A DNA stretch of 64,000 bases from DASWLF01 sp963768765. GTDB lineage: Bacteria; Desulfobacterota; Desulfobaccia; Desulfobaccales; 0-14-0-80-60-11. Positions within the stretch are counted from its first letter, which is position 1; the number at the start of each line of letters is the position of its first letter. The notes beneath the pieces were generated by a model, which did no database searches, was not told the origin of the DNA, and saw only the letters and a program-made list of their open reading frames with translations. The position numbers and the translations under genes were made by a program. This document shows positions 35,274 to 44,170 of this stretch, piece after piece. The stretch lies in contig CAVYJK010000025.1 of assembly GCA_963768765.1 (NCBI GenBank), positions 62,001-126,000 on the forward strand. The letters run 5' to 3'.

Positions 35274-36924
35274 ATGCGCCAGGTGAAAATCTACGACACC
35301 ACCTTGAGGGACGGCACCCAGGCCGAGTACTTCAGCCTGTCCCTGCCGGATAAGGTCCGCATTGCGAAGAAACTGGCGCAGATCGGCATTCACTACCTGG
35401 AAGGCGGCTGGCCCGGCTCCAACCCCAAGGACAAGGAGTTTTTCGCCGACATCCACAACTACAACCTGGGGCAAAGCCGCATCGCCGCCTTCGGCAGCAC
35501 CCATCACAAGGACCGGCCGCCGGAGTCCGACCCCGTCTTCCAGGAGCTGCTGCTGGCCCGGGCCCCGGTGGTGACCATCTTCGGCAAGTCCTCGGTCTTT
35601 CAGGTGAAGGAGATCCTGCAGACCACCCTGGAGCGCAACCTGGAGCTCATCACCGACTCCCTGGCCTATGTCAAGCCCCGGGTGGAGGAGCTCTTTTACG
35701 ACGCCGAGCATTTTTTCGACGGCTATAAAGACAACCGGGAGTACGCCCTCAAGACGCTGGAGGCCGCCCTGAACGGCGGGGCCCAGGTCCTGGTGCTGTG
35801 CGACACCAACGGCGGCACCCTCACTTCCGAGCTGAGCAAGATCATCAAGGCGGTGCAGAAGCGCTTTCCCGGCGTGCCCCTGGGCATTCACGCCCACAAC
35901 GACTCGGAGCTGGCCGTGGCGAATTCCATCGCCGCGGTGGAGTTGGGCTGCGACCAGGTCCAGGGCACCATCAACGGCTTCGGGGAGCGCTGCGGCAACG
36001 CCAATCTCTGCTCCATCATCCCGGCCCTGACAGCTCAAGCTGGGCCTGGACTGCATCAGCGACGACAACCTGAAGCAGCTCACCGAGGTCTCCCGCTACG
36101 TCTACGAGCTGGCCAACGTCGCCCCCAACCGCTACCAGCCGTACGTGGGCGTCAGCGCCTTTGCCCACAAGGGCGGCATCCACGCCGCCGCGGTGAAGCG
36201 CAACCCCAAGGCCTACGAGCACATCAACCCGGAAATCGTGGGCAACGTCCGCCACATCCCGGTCTCGGACCTGTCCGGCAAGGGCAGCATCTTCCTCAAG
36301 GCCCGGGAACTGGGGCTGGAGCCCGCGGCCCACGACCGGGACGTGCAGTTCGCCCTGGAGAAGATCGCCGAGCTGGACCTGAAGCTGCCGCCCAAAAGCA
36401 CCGAGGCCCTGGCCACCATCCTGGAGAAGGTCAAGGAGCTGGAGTCCGAGGGCTACCAGTTCGAGATCGCCGAAGCCTCCCTGGAGCTGCTGCTCCGGGC
36501 CGCCCTGGGCCAGCACAAGGAATACTTCCGGCTCCTGAGCTACCGGGTGGTGGACCAGAAGGTGGGGGAAGGCGAAGGGGGCCCGGTGCCCGAGGCCACC
36601 ATCCGGGTGCAGGTGGGGCCCCATGAAGTGCACACCGCCGCCCTGGGCAACGGCCCGGTGAACGCCCTGTTCAAGGCCCTCTTGAAGGCCCTGATCCGCT
36701 TTTATCCGCGGCTGGCCGAGATGCGCCTGGAGGACTACAAGGTGCGGGTGCTCCCCGGCACCGGCAGCACCGACGCCAAGGTGCGGGTCTTCATCGAGTC
36801 CCGGGACGCCCACGACCGCTGGGGCACGGTGGGGGTCTCCTTTGACATCATCGAGGCCTCCTGGCTGGCCCTGGTGGACAGCATCAACTACAAGCTGTTC
36901 AAGGATGAACAGGGAGCGCGCTAA
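35274..36924 (+). CDS. cimA: Citramalate synthase, one frameshift
   Basis: Condenses pyruvate and acetyl-CoA to (R)-citramalate, opening a threonine-independent route to isoleucine. HMGL-like TIM barrel: KIYDTTLRDGTQAEYFSLSL, YLEGGWPGSNPKDKEFF typical of CimA, VLCDTNGGTLTSEL, GIHAHNDSELAVANSIAAVE (metal His pair), QGTINGFGERCGNANLCSII; then after one extra A at 36032 (CTGACAGCTC for CTGACGCTC) the rest in the next frame: LKLGLDC..., VGVSAFAHKGGIHAAAVKRN and a LeuA-type allosteric domain (YKVRVLPGTGSTDAKVRVFI). About 550 aa. Start ATG 35274 with GAGG. Paired with lysC, linking two branches of Ile/Thr metabolism. Confidence 0.94.
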
Positions 36925-36949
36925 CCAATTCTTTGTTCAGTTTCCTGGT

Positions 36950-37130
36950 GGGGCGGGCCTCCGTGCCCGCCTTCCTTATCTTGAAGCAATTTTTTTGGGC
37001 AGGCTCGGAGGCCTGTCTCACCATTATTCCTTGTTCCCAAGCTCCCGCTTGGGAACGCCGCGGGTGGCGAAGCTCTGCTTCGCACCGGTAATGTAGGGCG
37101 GGCACTGCCCGCCGAAGAGAATATCCGCCT
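36950..37130. repeat. Interspersed hairpins before comEA-like gene
   Basis: GGCGGGCCTCCGTGCCCGCC (about 36952-36971), then GTTCCCAAGCTCCCGCTTGG GAAC (about 37034-37057), a unit also present in the tandem repeats near 58 kb, and GTAGGGCGGGCACTGCCCGCC. Confidence 0.7.
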
Positions 37131-37708
37131 ATGCCCTATTTTAGCCGAGCCCAACAGGCCGTCATCCTCCTCTTGGGGGCCGCCCTGTTATTCCTCTGGG
37201 CCTGGCGGGGCCACTTCTGGCTGCCCCCTTCCCCTCCCCCGGCCAAGACCACACAACTGGCCTTTGTGGAAGTCACCGGGGACGCGGCCCATCCGGGTGT
37301 TTACCAATTTGACCACCCCCCCACCCTGGCGGAAGCCTGGCGCCGGGCCGGGGCCACGCCGCCCATCCCCGCGGGCGAACTCAAGCTGGCCTCCGGCACC
37401 CGGGTGGAAATTGCTAAAGAGGGTGGCTACCGGCTGGGGCGCATGACCGGCTCCACCCTCATGACCCTGGGCCTGGCCCTGGACCTCAATAGCGCCACCC
37501 CGGAAGACCTGGACGCCCTGCCCGGCATCGGCCCGGTGCTGGCCAAACGCATCATCGATTACCGCCAGAGCCCACGGCCCTTTCAAAAAAATCGACGACC
37601 TGCATGGAGGTCTCCGGCATCGGCCCGAAAAAATTGGAGAAGATAAAACCTTATTTGATAGTTGACGTTAATCCTGACCAGGGGGCAGCGCCCCCTGGTC
37701 AGGATTAA
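37131..37708 (+). CDS. ComEA-like helix-hairpin-helix protein, frameshifted 3' end
   Basis: N-terminal membrane anchor (AVILLLGAALLFLWAWRG), Pro-rich linker, SLBB-like part (VEVTGDAAHPGVYQFDHPPT) and a C-terminal helix-hairpin-helix pair: LDLNSATPEDLDALPGIGPV, AKRIIDYRQS, then after about three indels in 37570-37605 GPF-KKIDDL-MEVSGIGPKK-LEKIKPYLI. ComEA proteins bind incoming DNA in competence. No other com genes are nearby, so natural uptake is not proven. The corrected frame ends at 37708, inside a perfect palindrome that supplies the last codons; a native stop may have been displaced. Confidence 0.82.
37668..37708. repeat. Perfect 19-bp inverted repeat
   Basis: TTAATCCTGACCAGGGGGC - AGC - GCCCCCTGGTCAGGATTAA. 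No T-tract after it, so not a classical terminator, although the stem is very strong. Confidence 0.85.
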
Positions 37709-37715
37709 TCAAAGA

Positions 37716-37915
37716 TATTTGGGGGGAGGGCCAGGGACCGACGGCCCCTGCCCTCCCCCCAAGCCCCCCTCCCAACCCCCTGTATGGGGGGCCTGGGAAG
37801 GCGGGCCTTCGGCCCGACTTCCCAGGCCATATCTTACCTCCATAAGGGATTGGGGGTGGGGGTTTGGGGAGGGGGTAAGGGCACTTACGAAAAAGCCCTT
37901 AGCCCCCTCCCCCAA
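37716..37915. repeat. Array of three long G/C hairpins upstream of tsaD
   Basis: GGGGGGAGGGCCAGGG...CCCTGCCCTCCCCCC (about 37720-37761), GGCCTGGGAAGGCGGGCC-TTC-GGCCCGACTTCCCAGGCC (about 37790-37828), and TTTGGGGAGGGGGTAAGGGC...GCCCTTAGCCCCCTCCCC (about 37862-37916). The first two, in the same order, recur at 49058-49165 before the GDT1 gene; the third recurs at 32820-32863. Confidence 0.85.
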
Positions 37916-37930
37916 AAATCCCAACTCAAA

Positions 37931-38953
37931 ATGCTTATACTCGGAATTGAAACTTCCTGCGATGAAACCGCGGCCGCGGTGGTGGAGGACGGCCGGCGGG
38001 TGCTCTCTTCCGTGGTGGCCACCCAGTTCGAACTCCACGCCGCCTATGGCGGGGTGGTGCCGGAGTTGGCGGCCCGGCGGCATCTGGAGAACATCCTGCC
38101 GGTGATCCGGGGGGCCCTGGACCAGGCCGGGGTGTCCTTACAGGAGATGGACGGCCTGGCCGTGACCCAGGGGCCCGGTCTCATCGGCGCCCTGGTCATC
38201 GGCATGGCCACGGCCAAGGCCCTGGCCTTCGCCTTACAAAAACCCCTTAGCGGGGTGCACCACCTGCAGGCCCACATCCTGGCGGCGTTTTTAACGGAGG
38301 ACCCGCCCCCCTCCATGCCCCCCTCCCCGCCCCCCTTCCCTTTTGTGGCCCTGGTGGTTTCCGGCGGCCACACCAATCTCTACCTGGTGCGCTCCTTTCT
38401 GGACATGTCCCTGCTGGGGCGCAGCCGGGACGACGCCGCCGGGGAGGCCTTCGACAAAGTGGCCAAGCTCCTGCAACTGGGCTACCCCGGCGGGGTGCAG
38501 ATCGAGGCCCTGGCCGCGGCGGGCAACCCCGAGACCTTTCATCTCCCCCGGCCCCGCATCGTGGAGGAACCCCTCACCTTTTCCTTCAGCGGCCTCAAGA
38601 CTGCGGTGGCCTATCAATTGAAGAAGCACCCCGAGATCTTGCAGGATGACGCCGCCCGGGCCCATCTGGCCGCCAGTTTCCAGGAGGCGGTGGTGGACTC
38701 CCTGGTCAACCGGGCCTGGCTGGCCCTCACGGCCACCGGCAGCCGCCGCCTGGTGGTCTGCGGCGGGGTGGCGGCCAACGCCCGCCTGCGCCGGGCCTTG
38801 GCGGACCGGGCCCAGGCCGACGACGCCGAACTCTATCTCCCGCCGCTCCATTTATGCACCGACAACGCCGCCATGGTGGCGGCCCTGGGCTATCATCGCC
38901 TGCAGGCCGGGGAGCGCCTGGACCTGGCCGCGGATGTCTTCTCCCGGGGGTAG
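37931..38953 (+). CDS. tsaD: TsaD, tRNA N6-threonylcarbamoyladenosine transferase subunit
   Basis: Kae1/TsaD/YgjD-type ASKHA protein that transfers the threonylcarbamoyl group onto A37 of ANN-decoding tRNAs. 340 aa. N-terminus MLILGIETSCDETAAAVVED is the family standard; iron-binding His pair H111-x3-H115 in SGVHHLQAHILAA; ALVVSGGHTNLYLV, GEAFDKVAKLLQLGYPGG, FSFSGLKTAVAYQL and VVCGGVAANARLRRAL follow. Start ATG 37931; in-frame upstream codons lie within repeats and are excluded. TsaB, TsaC and TsaE are not here. Contains a Pro-rich insertion (DPPPSMPPSPPPFPF) in the loop after the His pair. Confidence 0.97.
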   Translation: MLILGIETSCDETAAAVVEDGRRVLSSVVATQFELHAAYGGVVPELAARRHLENILPVIRGALDQAGVSLQEMDGLAVTQGPGLIGALVIGMATAKALAFALQKPLSGVHHLQAHILAAFLTEDPPPSMPPSPPPFPFVALVVSGGHTNLYLVRSFLDMSLLGRSRDDAAGEAFDKVAKLLQLGYPGGVQIEALAAAGNPETFHLPRPRIVEEPLTFSFSGLKTAVAYQLKKHPEILQDDAARAHLAASFQEAVVDSLVNRAWLALTATGSRRLVVCGGVAANARLRRALADRAQADDAELYLPPLHLCTDNAAMVAALGYHRLQAGERLDLAADVFSRG

Positions 38954-39264
38954 CCTCATAGGGTTCGTCCTAAGCACCGCCAATTAAGCGCTATTATAAA
39001 AAATGCCGCATTATCGCCCAAGACCAGGTAAGGTTTTGCTTTTTAGAAATCGCCTGTGTTAGCTATAATAAAAAAATTAAATTAAGGATAAGGAGTTGGA
39101 GGGCTGCCTGACAGGTTCTTGAAAAACGGGTTTTCATGTCATCCTGAACGAAGTGAAGTATCTCAACTGGCTTAAAATACGAGATTATTCGCTTCGCTCA
39201 GAATGACGACTCAAGGCTCTGGATAATTTTTCAACACCCTGCTAATGCCCTCCAAGATGGAGCC
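38954..39264. repeat. Inverted repeat upstream of pncB
   Basis: No gene. Inverted repeat at 39137-39208 (GTCATCCTGAACGAAGTGAA ... TTCGCTTCGCTCAGAATGAC). AT-rich stretch 39036-39100 with TATAAT at 39064-39069 may hold the pncB promoter. Confidence 0.75.
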
Positions 39265-40635
39265 ATGGAGAAACCCCTGGGCGAGAGCCTGGCCCTGCTG
39301 ACCGACCTGTACCAGTTGACCATGGCCGCCTGCTACTTCGACCAGGGGATGAGCGAGGAGGCCACCTTCAGCCTCTTCATCCGCAAGTACCCGGAGCGCC
39401 GGGGCTACTTTGTGGCCGCCGGCCTCCCCGAAGCCCTGGGCTACCTTGCGACCCTGCGCTTCACCGAGGCCGACCTGGCCTTTCTGGACTCCACCGGCCT
39501 GTTTCAGGGCAAATTCCTGGATTTCTTGAAAGGGGTGCGCTTCACCGGCGAAGTCCACGCTCTCCCCGAGGGCAGCATCTTTTTCAAGGACGAGCCCATC
39601 CTGGAGGTGAGCGGCCCCATCCTGGAAGCGCAGTTGGCTGAAACCTTCATCATCAACGCGGTCAGCCTCCAGACCATGATCGCCACCAAGGCTTCCCGCT
39701 CGGTCCACGCCGCCCAGGGTCGGCCCCTGGTGGATTTTTCCCTGCGGCGCACCCAGGGAACCGACGCCGGCCTCAAGGCGGCCCGGGCCAGCTACCTGGC
39801 CGGATTTCTGGGAACCAGCAACGTCCTGGCGGGCAAACTCTACAGCCTCCCCATCTTCGGCACCATGGCCCATTCCTACATCACCAGCTTCACCCAGGAA
39901 ATCGACGCCTTTCGGGTCTTTTCCCAGGTTTTTCCCAAGTCCGCCACCCTCTTGATCGATACCTACGACAACCTCACCGGGGCCAGGAACGCGGTCAAGG
40001 TGGCCAGGGAGATGGAGGCCCGGGGGGCCCGTCTGGAGTTCGTGCGCCTGGACAGCGGCGACATGGCCGCCATCAGCCAAGAGGTGCGGCAAATCCTGGA
40101 CGCCAACGGCCTTAGCTACGTCCGCATCCTGGCCAGCGGCAGCTTCGACGAGTTCAAAATCGCCAGGGTCCTGGCCGAAGGCGCCAAAATCGACAGCTTC
40201 GCGGTGGGCACCAAGATGGGGGTCTCCGCCGACGCCCCTTACTTCGACATCGCCTACAAGTTGGTGAAGTACGCCGGCCGCCCGGTGATGAAGCTCTCCA
40301 CCGGCAAGGTCACCCTGGTGGACAAAAAACAGGTCTGGCGCCATTTTGACCACGCCGGCCGCCTGCATCGGGACGTCATCGCCCTGAGGGACGAAGAAGT
40401 GCCCGGAGCTGCGCCCTTGCTGCAGCCGGTGATGCGCCGCGGCAAGATCCTGAAGCCACTCCCTACCCTCAAGGAGGCCCGGCAGCATTTCCAGTCTCAA
40501 TTCGCCCTCCTGCCCGAGCCTTACAAGAGCCTGGAGGAGCCGGCCCTCTACCCGGTGGACCTGAGCCCCGGCCTGCGGGACCTGCAGGCCCGGGTGGAGC
40601 AGCAAATACAGCAACGCCAACTGGGAGAAAGTTGA
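39265..40635 (+). CDS. pncB: Nicotinate phosphoribosyltransferase
   Basis: Salvage enzyme of NAD synthesis: nicotinate + PRPP + ATP to nicotinate mononucleotide. 456 aa. Motifs: ALLTDLYQLTMAACYFDQGM at the N-terminus, FSLRRTQGTDAGLKAARASY near 155 (active-site His of the family replaced by the usual R-R-T-Q-G form), GTMAHSYITSFTQEIDAF near 195, LIDTYDN, FVRLDSGDMAAISQEVRQIL, and SFAVGTKMGVSADAPYFDIAYKL. The Zn/DUF-like C-terminus is complete. Overlaps or abuts the DedA gene. Confidence 0.95.
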   Translation: MEKPLGESLALLTDLYQLTMAACYFDQGMSEEATFSLFIRKYPERRGYFVAAGLPEALGYLATLRFTEADLAFLDSTGLFQGKFLDFLKGVRFTGEVHALPEGSIFFKDEPILEVSGPILEAQLAETFIINAVSLQTMIATKASRSVHAAQGRPLVDFSLRRTQGTDAGLKAARASYLAGFLGTSNVLAGKLYSLPIFGTMAHSYITSFTQEIDAFRVFSQVFPKSATLLIDTYDNLTGARNAVKVAREMEARGARLEFVRLDSGDMAAISQEVRQILDANGLSYVRILASGSFDEFKIARVLAEGAKIDSFAVGTKMGVSADAPYFDIAYKLVKYAGRPVMKLSTGKVTLVDKKQVWRHFDHAGRLHRDVIALRDEEVPGAAPLLQPVMRRGKILKPLPTLKEARQHFQSQFALLPEPYKSLEEPALYPVDLSPGLRDLQARVEQQIQQRQLGES

Positions 40636-40640
40636 ATCAT

Positions 40641-41252
40641 ATGGGACTTACCGAAAGCCTGTGCTATTACAACACCCTGTTCATCAACCAGTGCAGTTAC
40701 CTCGGCGTTTTTGCCTTGATGGCCCTGGAGAGCATGATCGCCCCCATCCCCAGCGAACTGGTGATGCCCTTTGCCGGATTCCTGATTTTTACCGGCCACT
40801 TCGATCCCCTGGCCGTAATGGTGGCCAGCAGCCTCGGGTCCATCGTCGGCTCCCTGCTGTCCTACGGCATGGGCAGGTTGGGGGAGCCGGTGGTGCTGCG
40901 CTACGGCCGCTACCTGCTGCTCAACCCCCACCACCTGGAATGGACCAAGAAGTTTTTTAACCGTCACGGCGGCAAAACCATCTTCATCTGCCGCTTCATT
41001 CCGGTGGTGCGCCATCTCATCTCCATCCCCGCGGGTCTGGCCCGAATGTCTTTGATACCATTTATTCTCTATACGGCCGCCGGGGCCACCCTGTGGAACG
41101 GCTTCCTGACCTACCTGGGGGTGCGGCTCAAGGAAAACTGGTGGATCGTCCAGCAATACACCCATATCCTGGACTACCTGGTGTTAGCCGGCCTGATGGC
41201 CATGGCGGCTTATTTCCTGTGGAAAATTAAGGTGGCTCGCAATTCGGCGTGA
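40641..41252 (+). CDS. DedA-family membrane protein
   Basis: Inner-membrane DedA/VTT protein, family now linked to flipping of undecaprenyl phosphate or phosphatidylethanolamine. 203 aa, four to five membrane segments. Signature: ALESMIAPIPSELVMPFAGF with the re-entrant loop Pro, GSIVGSLLSYGMGRLGEPVV, FNRHGGKTIFICRFIPVVRH and the conserved SIPAGLARM-loop. ATG 40641; the in-frame TTG 40632, inside the pncB end, is an alternative with better Shine-Dalgarno spacing. Adjacent to pncB but functionally unrelated. Confidence 0.93.
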   Translation: MGLTESLCYYNTLFINQCSYLGVFALMALESMIAPIPSELVMPFAGFLIFTGHFDPLAVMVASSLGSIVGSLLSYGMGRLGEPVVLRYGRYLLLNPHHLEWTKKFFNRHGGKTIFICRFIPVVRHLISIPAGLARMSLIPFILYTAAGATLWNGFLTYLGVRLKENWWIVQQYTHILDYLVLAGLMAMAAYFLWKIKVARNSA

Positions 41253-41411
41253 GGCTGGGACCGGCCGAACCGGCTCCCATGGGTGCTCATCACCAACCTT
41301 AACTTGTCCGGCTTTCGAACCGATTAAGAAACCGATTCCTGGTTGCGGTCCGGTTGGGTCCTGGTTTTCACCGCGTTTCCACATTGTTGTTAATCCAACG
41401 AGGTCCCGGCG

Positions 41412-43736
41412 ATGCAAAACAGATTCACCTTCCTGATTGCTTTGTTTTCCCTGGTGGTATTGGTCTTGTCGGGGATTTACTTCTGGCATCACTTCCCAAA
41501 GCCGGGGGGGCAGGCCGGCGCTCCCGCCATTCAAAGAGCAGCCCATTTTGCCAATTATGACTACCGGCCGTCGTCCTACTCTCCCGGGTTGCCCGAATAT
41601 CAGATAACCCTGGCGGAATTGAGCAATCTGGGCAGCTTCGAGCAGGCCGCCACCAGGCCATTTACCCCGGACCAGCGGGAGTCGCTGCAGAGCCGGCACT
41701 TCTTCATCGCGGCCAACCTTGACAAGTTTTATTTGGATGACCCCGGTGAAATTAGCAACCGCTCCGATGATTGGACCTACCTGTACACCGAGATCGGAGG
41801 CCCGGAGGTCCCCTACCTGCGGCGCCCGGAACACGCGGTCTTCGTCACCACCGACTTCCTGCTCCACGTTTACCACCGCCTGCTGGAAAAGGAATTCGAA
41901 TACACCGAGCAGCGGCAATTCTACCCCAAGCTCAAGAAGATCAGCGACACGCTACTGGCGGCCGCCATCAAGGCGTATAACAGCCCCGGCAGCCCCGAGC
42001 AAAAGGAGAGCTATCAGCGGCTGGCGGCCTTCTTTGCAGTCCCCGCCGCCATCCTCGGTCCGGCCTTCGATTATTACTCCGAGGAACTCGTGGCAGATAA
42101 CCGGGCCGATACCCGGGAGGCCATACTCAAGAGCCTGGAAAACCTGAAGGACAAAATGCCCCCCGGCTCCTACGCCCTGGCCCGGCAGGAGCTGGAGTTG
42201 GTGCTGTCGCCGGCCAGGTAACCCCGTCGCCCCTGCTGGGAAAATATCAGGAAGAGCAGGGCCTCAGCTTTCCCGAAGATTACACCCAGTTCACCCCCCG
42301 GAGCCATTACCGCAAGAACCCGGTGTTGCGGGCCTATTTCCGGGCCATGATGTGGTACGGCCGGATGAATTTCCTCCTGGCCAGCCCCCAGCTTACCCGG
42401 GACGGCGCCAATATCACCCTGCTGCTGGAGCAAACCGGGGAGCTCAAGGATTGGGAGGACATCTACCTGGCCACCACGTTTTTTGTGGGGGAGAGCGACG
42501 ACCTGGGCCCCCAGGAATACCGGCAGGCACTCCAGGGAACCGGCAGCGGCGAACTTAGCCGCCGAGCAGATCGCCCGGCTGCAACAGGCCCTGAAAAATT
42601 ACCGCAAGCCCCGCATCATGTCTTCCTACGCCTTCGGCGACCAGGTGCTGCAACTTTCCAAAGAAGCCTTGCAAAACAAGACCCAGGGTTTCCGCCTCAT
42701 GGGGCAAAGGTTTACCCCCGACGCCTTCATCTTTGCCACCCTGACCCAGGGACAGGAGCAACCCGACCCGCAAACCGGGGAGCGCCTGCCCAGCCGGCCC
42801 ACCGCCCTGATGGTCATGACTCTCTTGGGGAGCAAAACCGCGGCGCCGCTCCTGGATGAGTGGGTGGCGCAAAACGCCCCCGACTCCAAACAGGTCCTGA
42901 AAAATCGCCTGGACACCCTGGCCGGTTATTTCGGCAAGCTCTCCCCGGCCGACTGGACCCAGAACATTTACTGGAGCTGGCTCCACACCCTTAAAGCCCT
43001 CTTCCAGGAATCGACGGACCTCAAGGGCTATCCCATGTTCATGAAAAATGCCGACTGGCCGCGGAAAAACCTGCAAGGGGCCCTGGGCTCCTGGACCGAA
43101 CTCAAGCATGACACCTTGCTTTACGCCAAGCAAGTCTACGCCGAGATGGGCAACGGCGAAGAAGAGCAGAAGGTCCCCCCGCCTCCCAAGGGCTACGTGG
43201 AGCCCAACATCGAGTTCTTCGACCGGCTCATCCCCCTGATAAAATTGACCCGGGACGGCCTGGCGCAGCGGGGCCTCCTGGACAGCGAGTTTAAGGGACG
43301 GAACAACGACTTTTTGGAGGCGGTGGAATTCTTCCGGAAGATGGCCATCGCCCAACTGCAAAATGAGCCGGTCTCGGAGACGGACTTTGAGAAACTGCGG
43401 CTGGCGTCGGGAAACCTGCGCGGGGTCTTGAGCCCCCTGCCGGGGGAGGAGGCCACGGAAAATTATGGCCGGGCTGCCCTGGTGGCCGATGTCTTCACCG
43501 ACATGGTTAATAGGGAGATCCTTTACGAAGGGGTGGGCATACCCAACTACATCTACGTGGCGGTGAAAGACCGAAACGGCGCCCGGCTGACCAAAGGCCT
43601 GGTGTACTCCTACTATGAATTTACCGGGCCCCTGGGAGAAAGATTGACCGACGAGAAATGGCGGCAGTGGAATTACACCGGCGACAAGACCAGGCTGCCG
43701 GAGATGCCGGCCTGGAGCAGGTCTCTCATCAAATAA
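41412..43736 (+). CDS. DUF3160-type exported protein, two frameshifts
   Basis: Large exported protein of about 770 aa. N-terminal signal anchor (FTFLIALFSLVVLVLSGIYF), then DUF3160 text: VFVTTDFLLHVYHRLLEKEF, QFYPKLKKISDTLLAAAIKA near residue 155-190. The first frame stops at 42219 (LELVLSPAR), but conserved sequence goes on in the next frame (LGKYQEEQGLSFPEDYTQFT, YFRAMMWYGRMNFLLASPQL) to about 42550, and then in a third frame (LQQALKNYRKPRIMSSYAFG ... ETNYGRAALVADVFTD) to the end. Two indels near 42215 and 42555. DUF3160 function is unknown; members occur in bacteria and methanogens and are secreted. Confidence 0.85.
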
Positions 43737-44170
43737 CCGGCCTGGAAGTATCCGGGGCCCCCTAATATTGCGTTCCAGAAATAATTTAAAAAGAAGGGGG
43801 CCGCCAAATACTTGAGGCTATTTCAAAACCTGGTTTCTTCTGTCACCCTGAGCGAAGCGAAGGGTCCAGGTCTTTGAAATGGCTGGATTCTTCGCGGCGC
43901 TCAGAATGACCTTTCCTTGCGAAGATAGGTTTTGAAATAGCTTCTTGTCAAGTTATTAAGTTTGTAGATCTTCCATAGGGCGCACTCAGCGCGTGCGCCC
44001 CCACAAGGAATTTCAGATTTAAAAGTAATAAAGAATTCGTAAGGGTTCATCCAGAACATGACGACAGCAAGCTGTTGCAAAACCCGTTTTTCTACAGCTC
44101 GATAAATTTAATCTATTAAGATCAGGAAGCTTATCGTAGGGGCACGGCGTGCCGTGCCCTGTACCGAAGG
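43737..44170. repeat. Gene-free stretch with composite inverted repeat
   Basis: Composite repeat at 43812-43943: outer arms GAGGCTATTTCAAAACCT / AGGTTTTGAAATAGCTT, inner arms GTCACCCTGAGCGAAGCGAA / TTCGCGGCGCTCAGAATGAC. At 44134-44160 GTAGGGGCACGGCGTGCCGTGCCCT, whose sequence also stands at 54028 and 54343; here it ends just before the start of the next gene. Confidence 0.8.

Noticed and set aside
33945..36924. Programmed ribosomal frameshifting in lysC and cimA
   Set aside because: Frame changes are not at slippery heptamers and are corrected by removing single extra bases; several in one gene make programming implausible.
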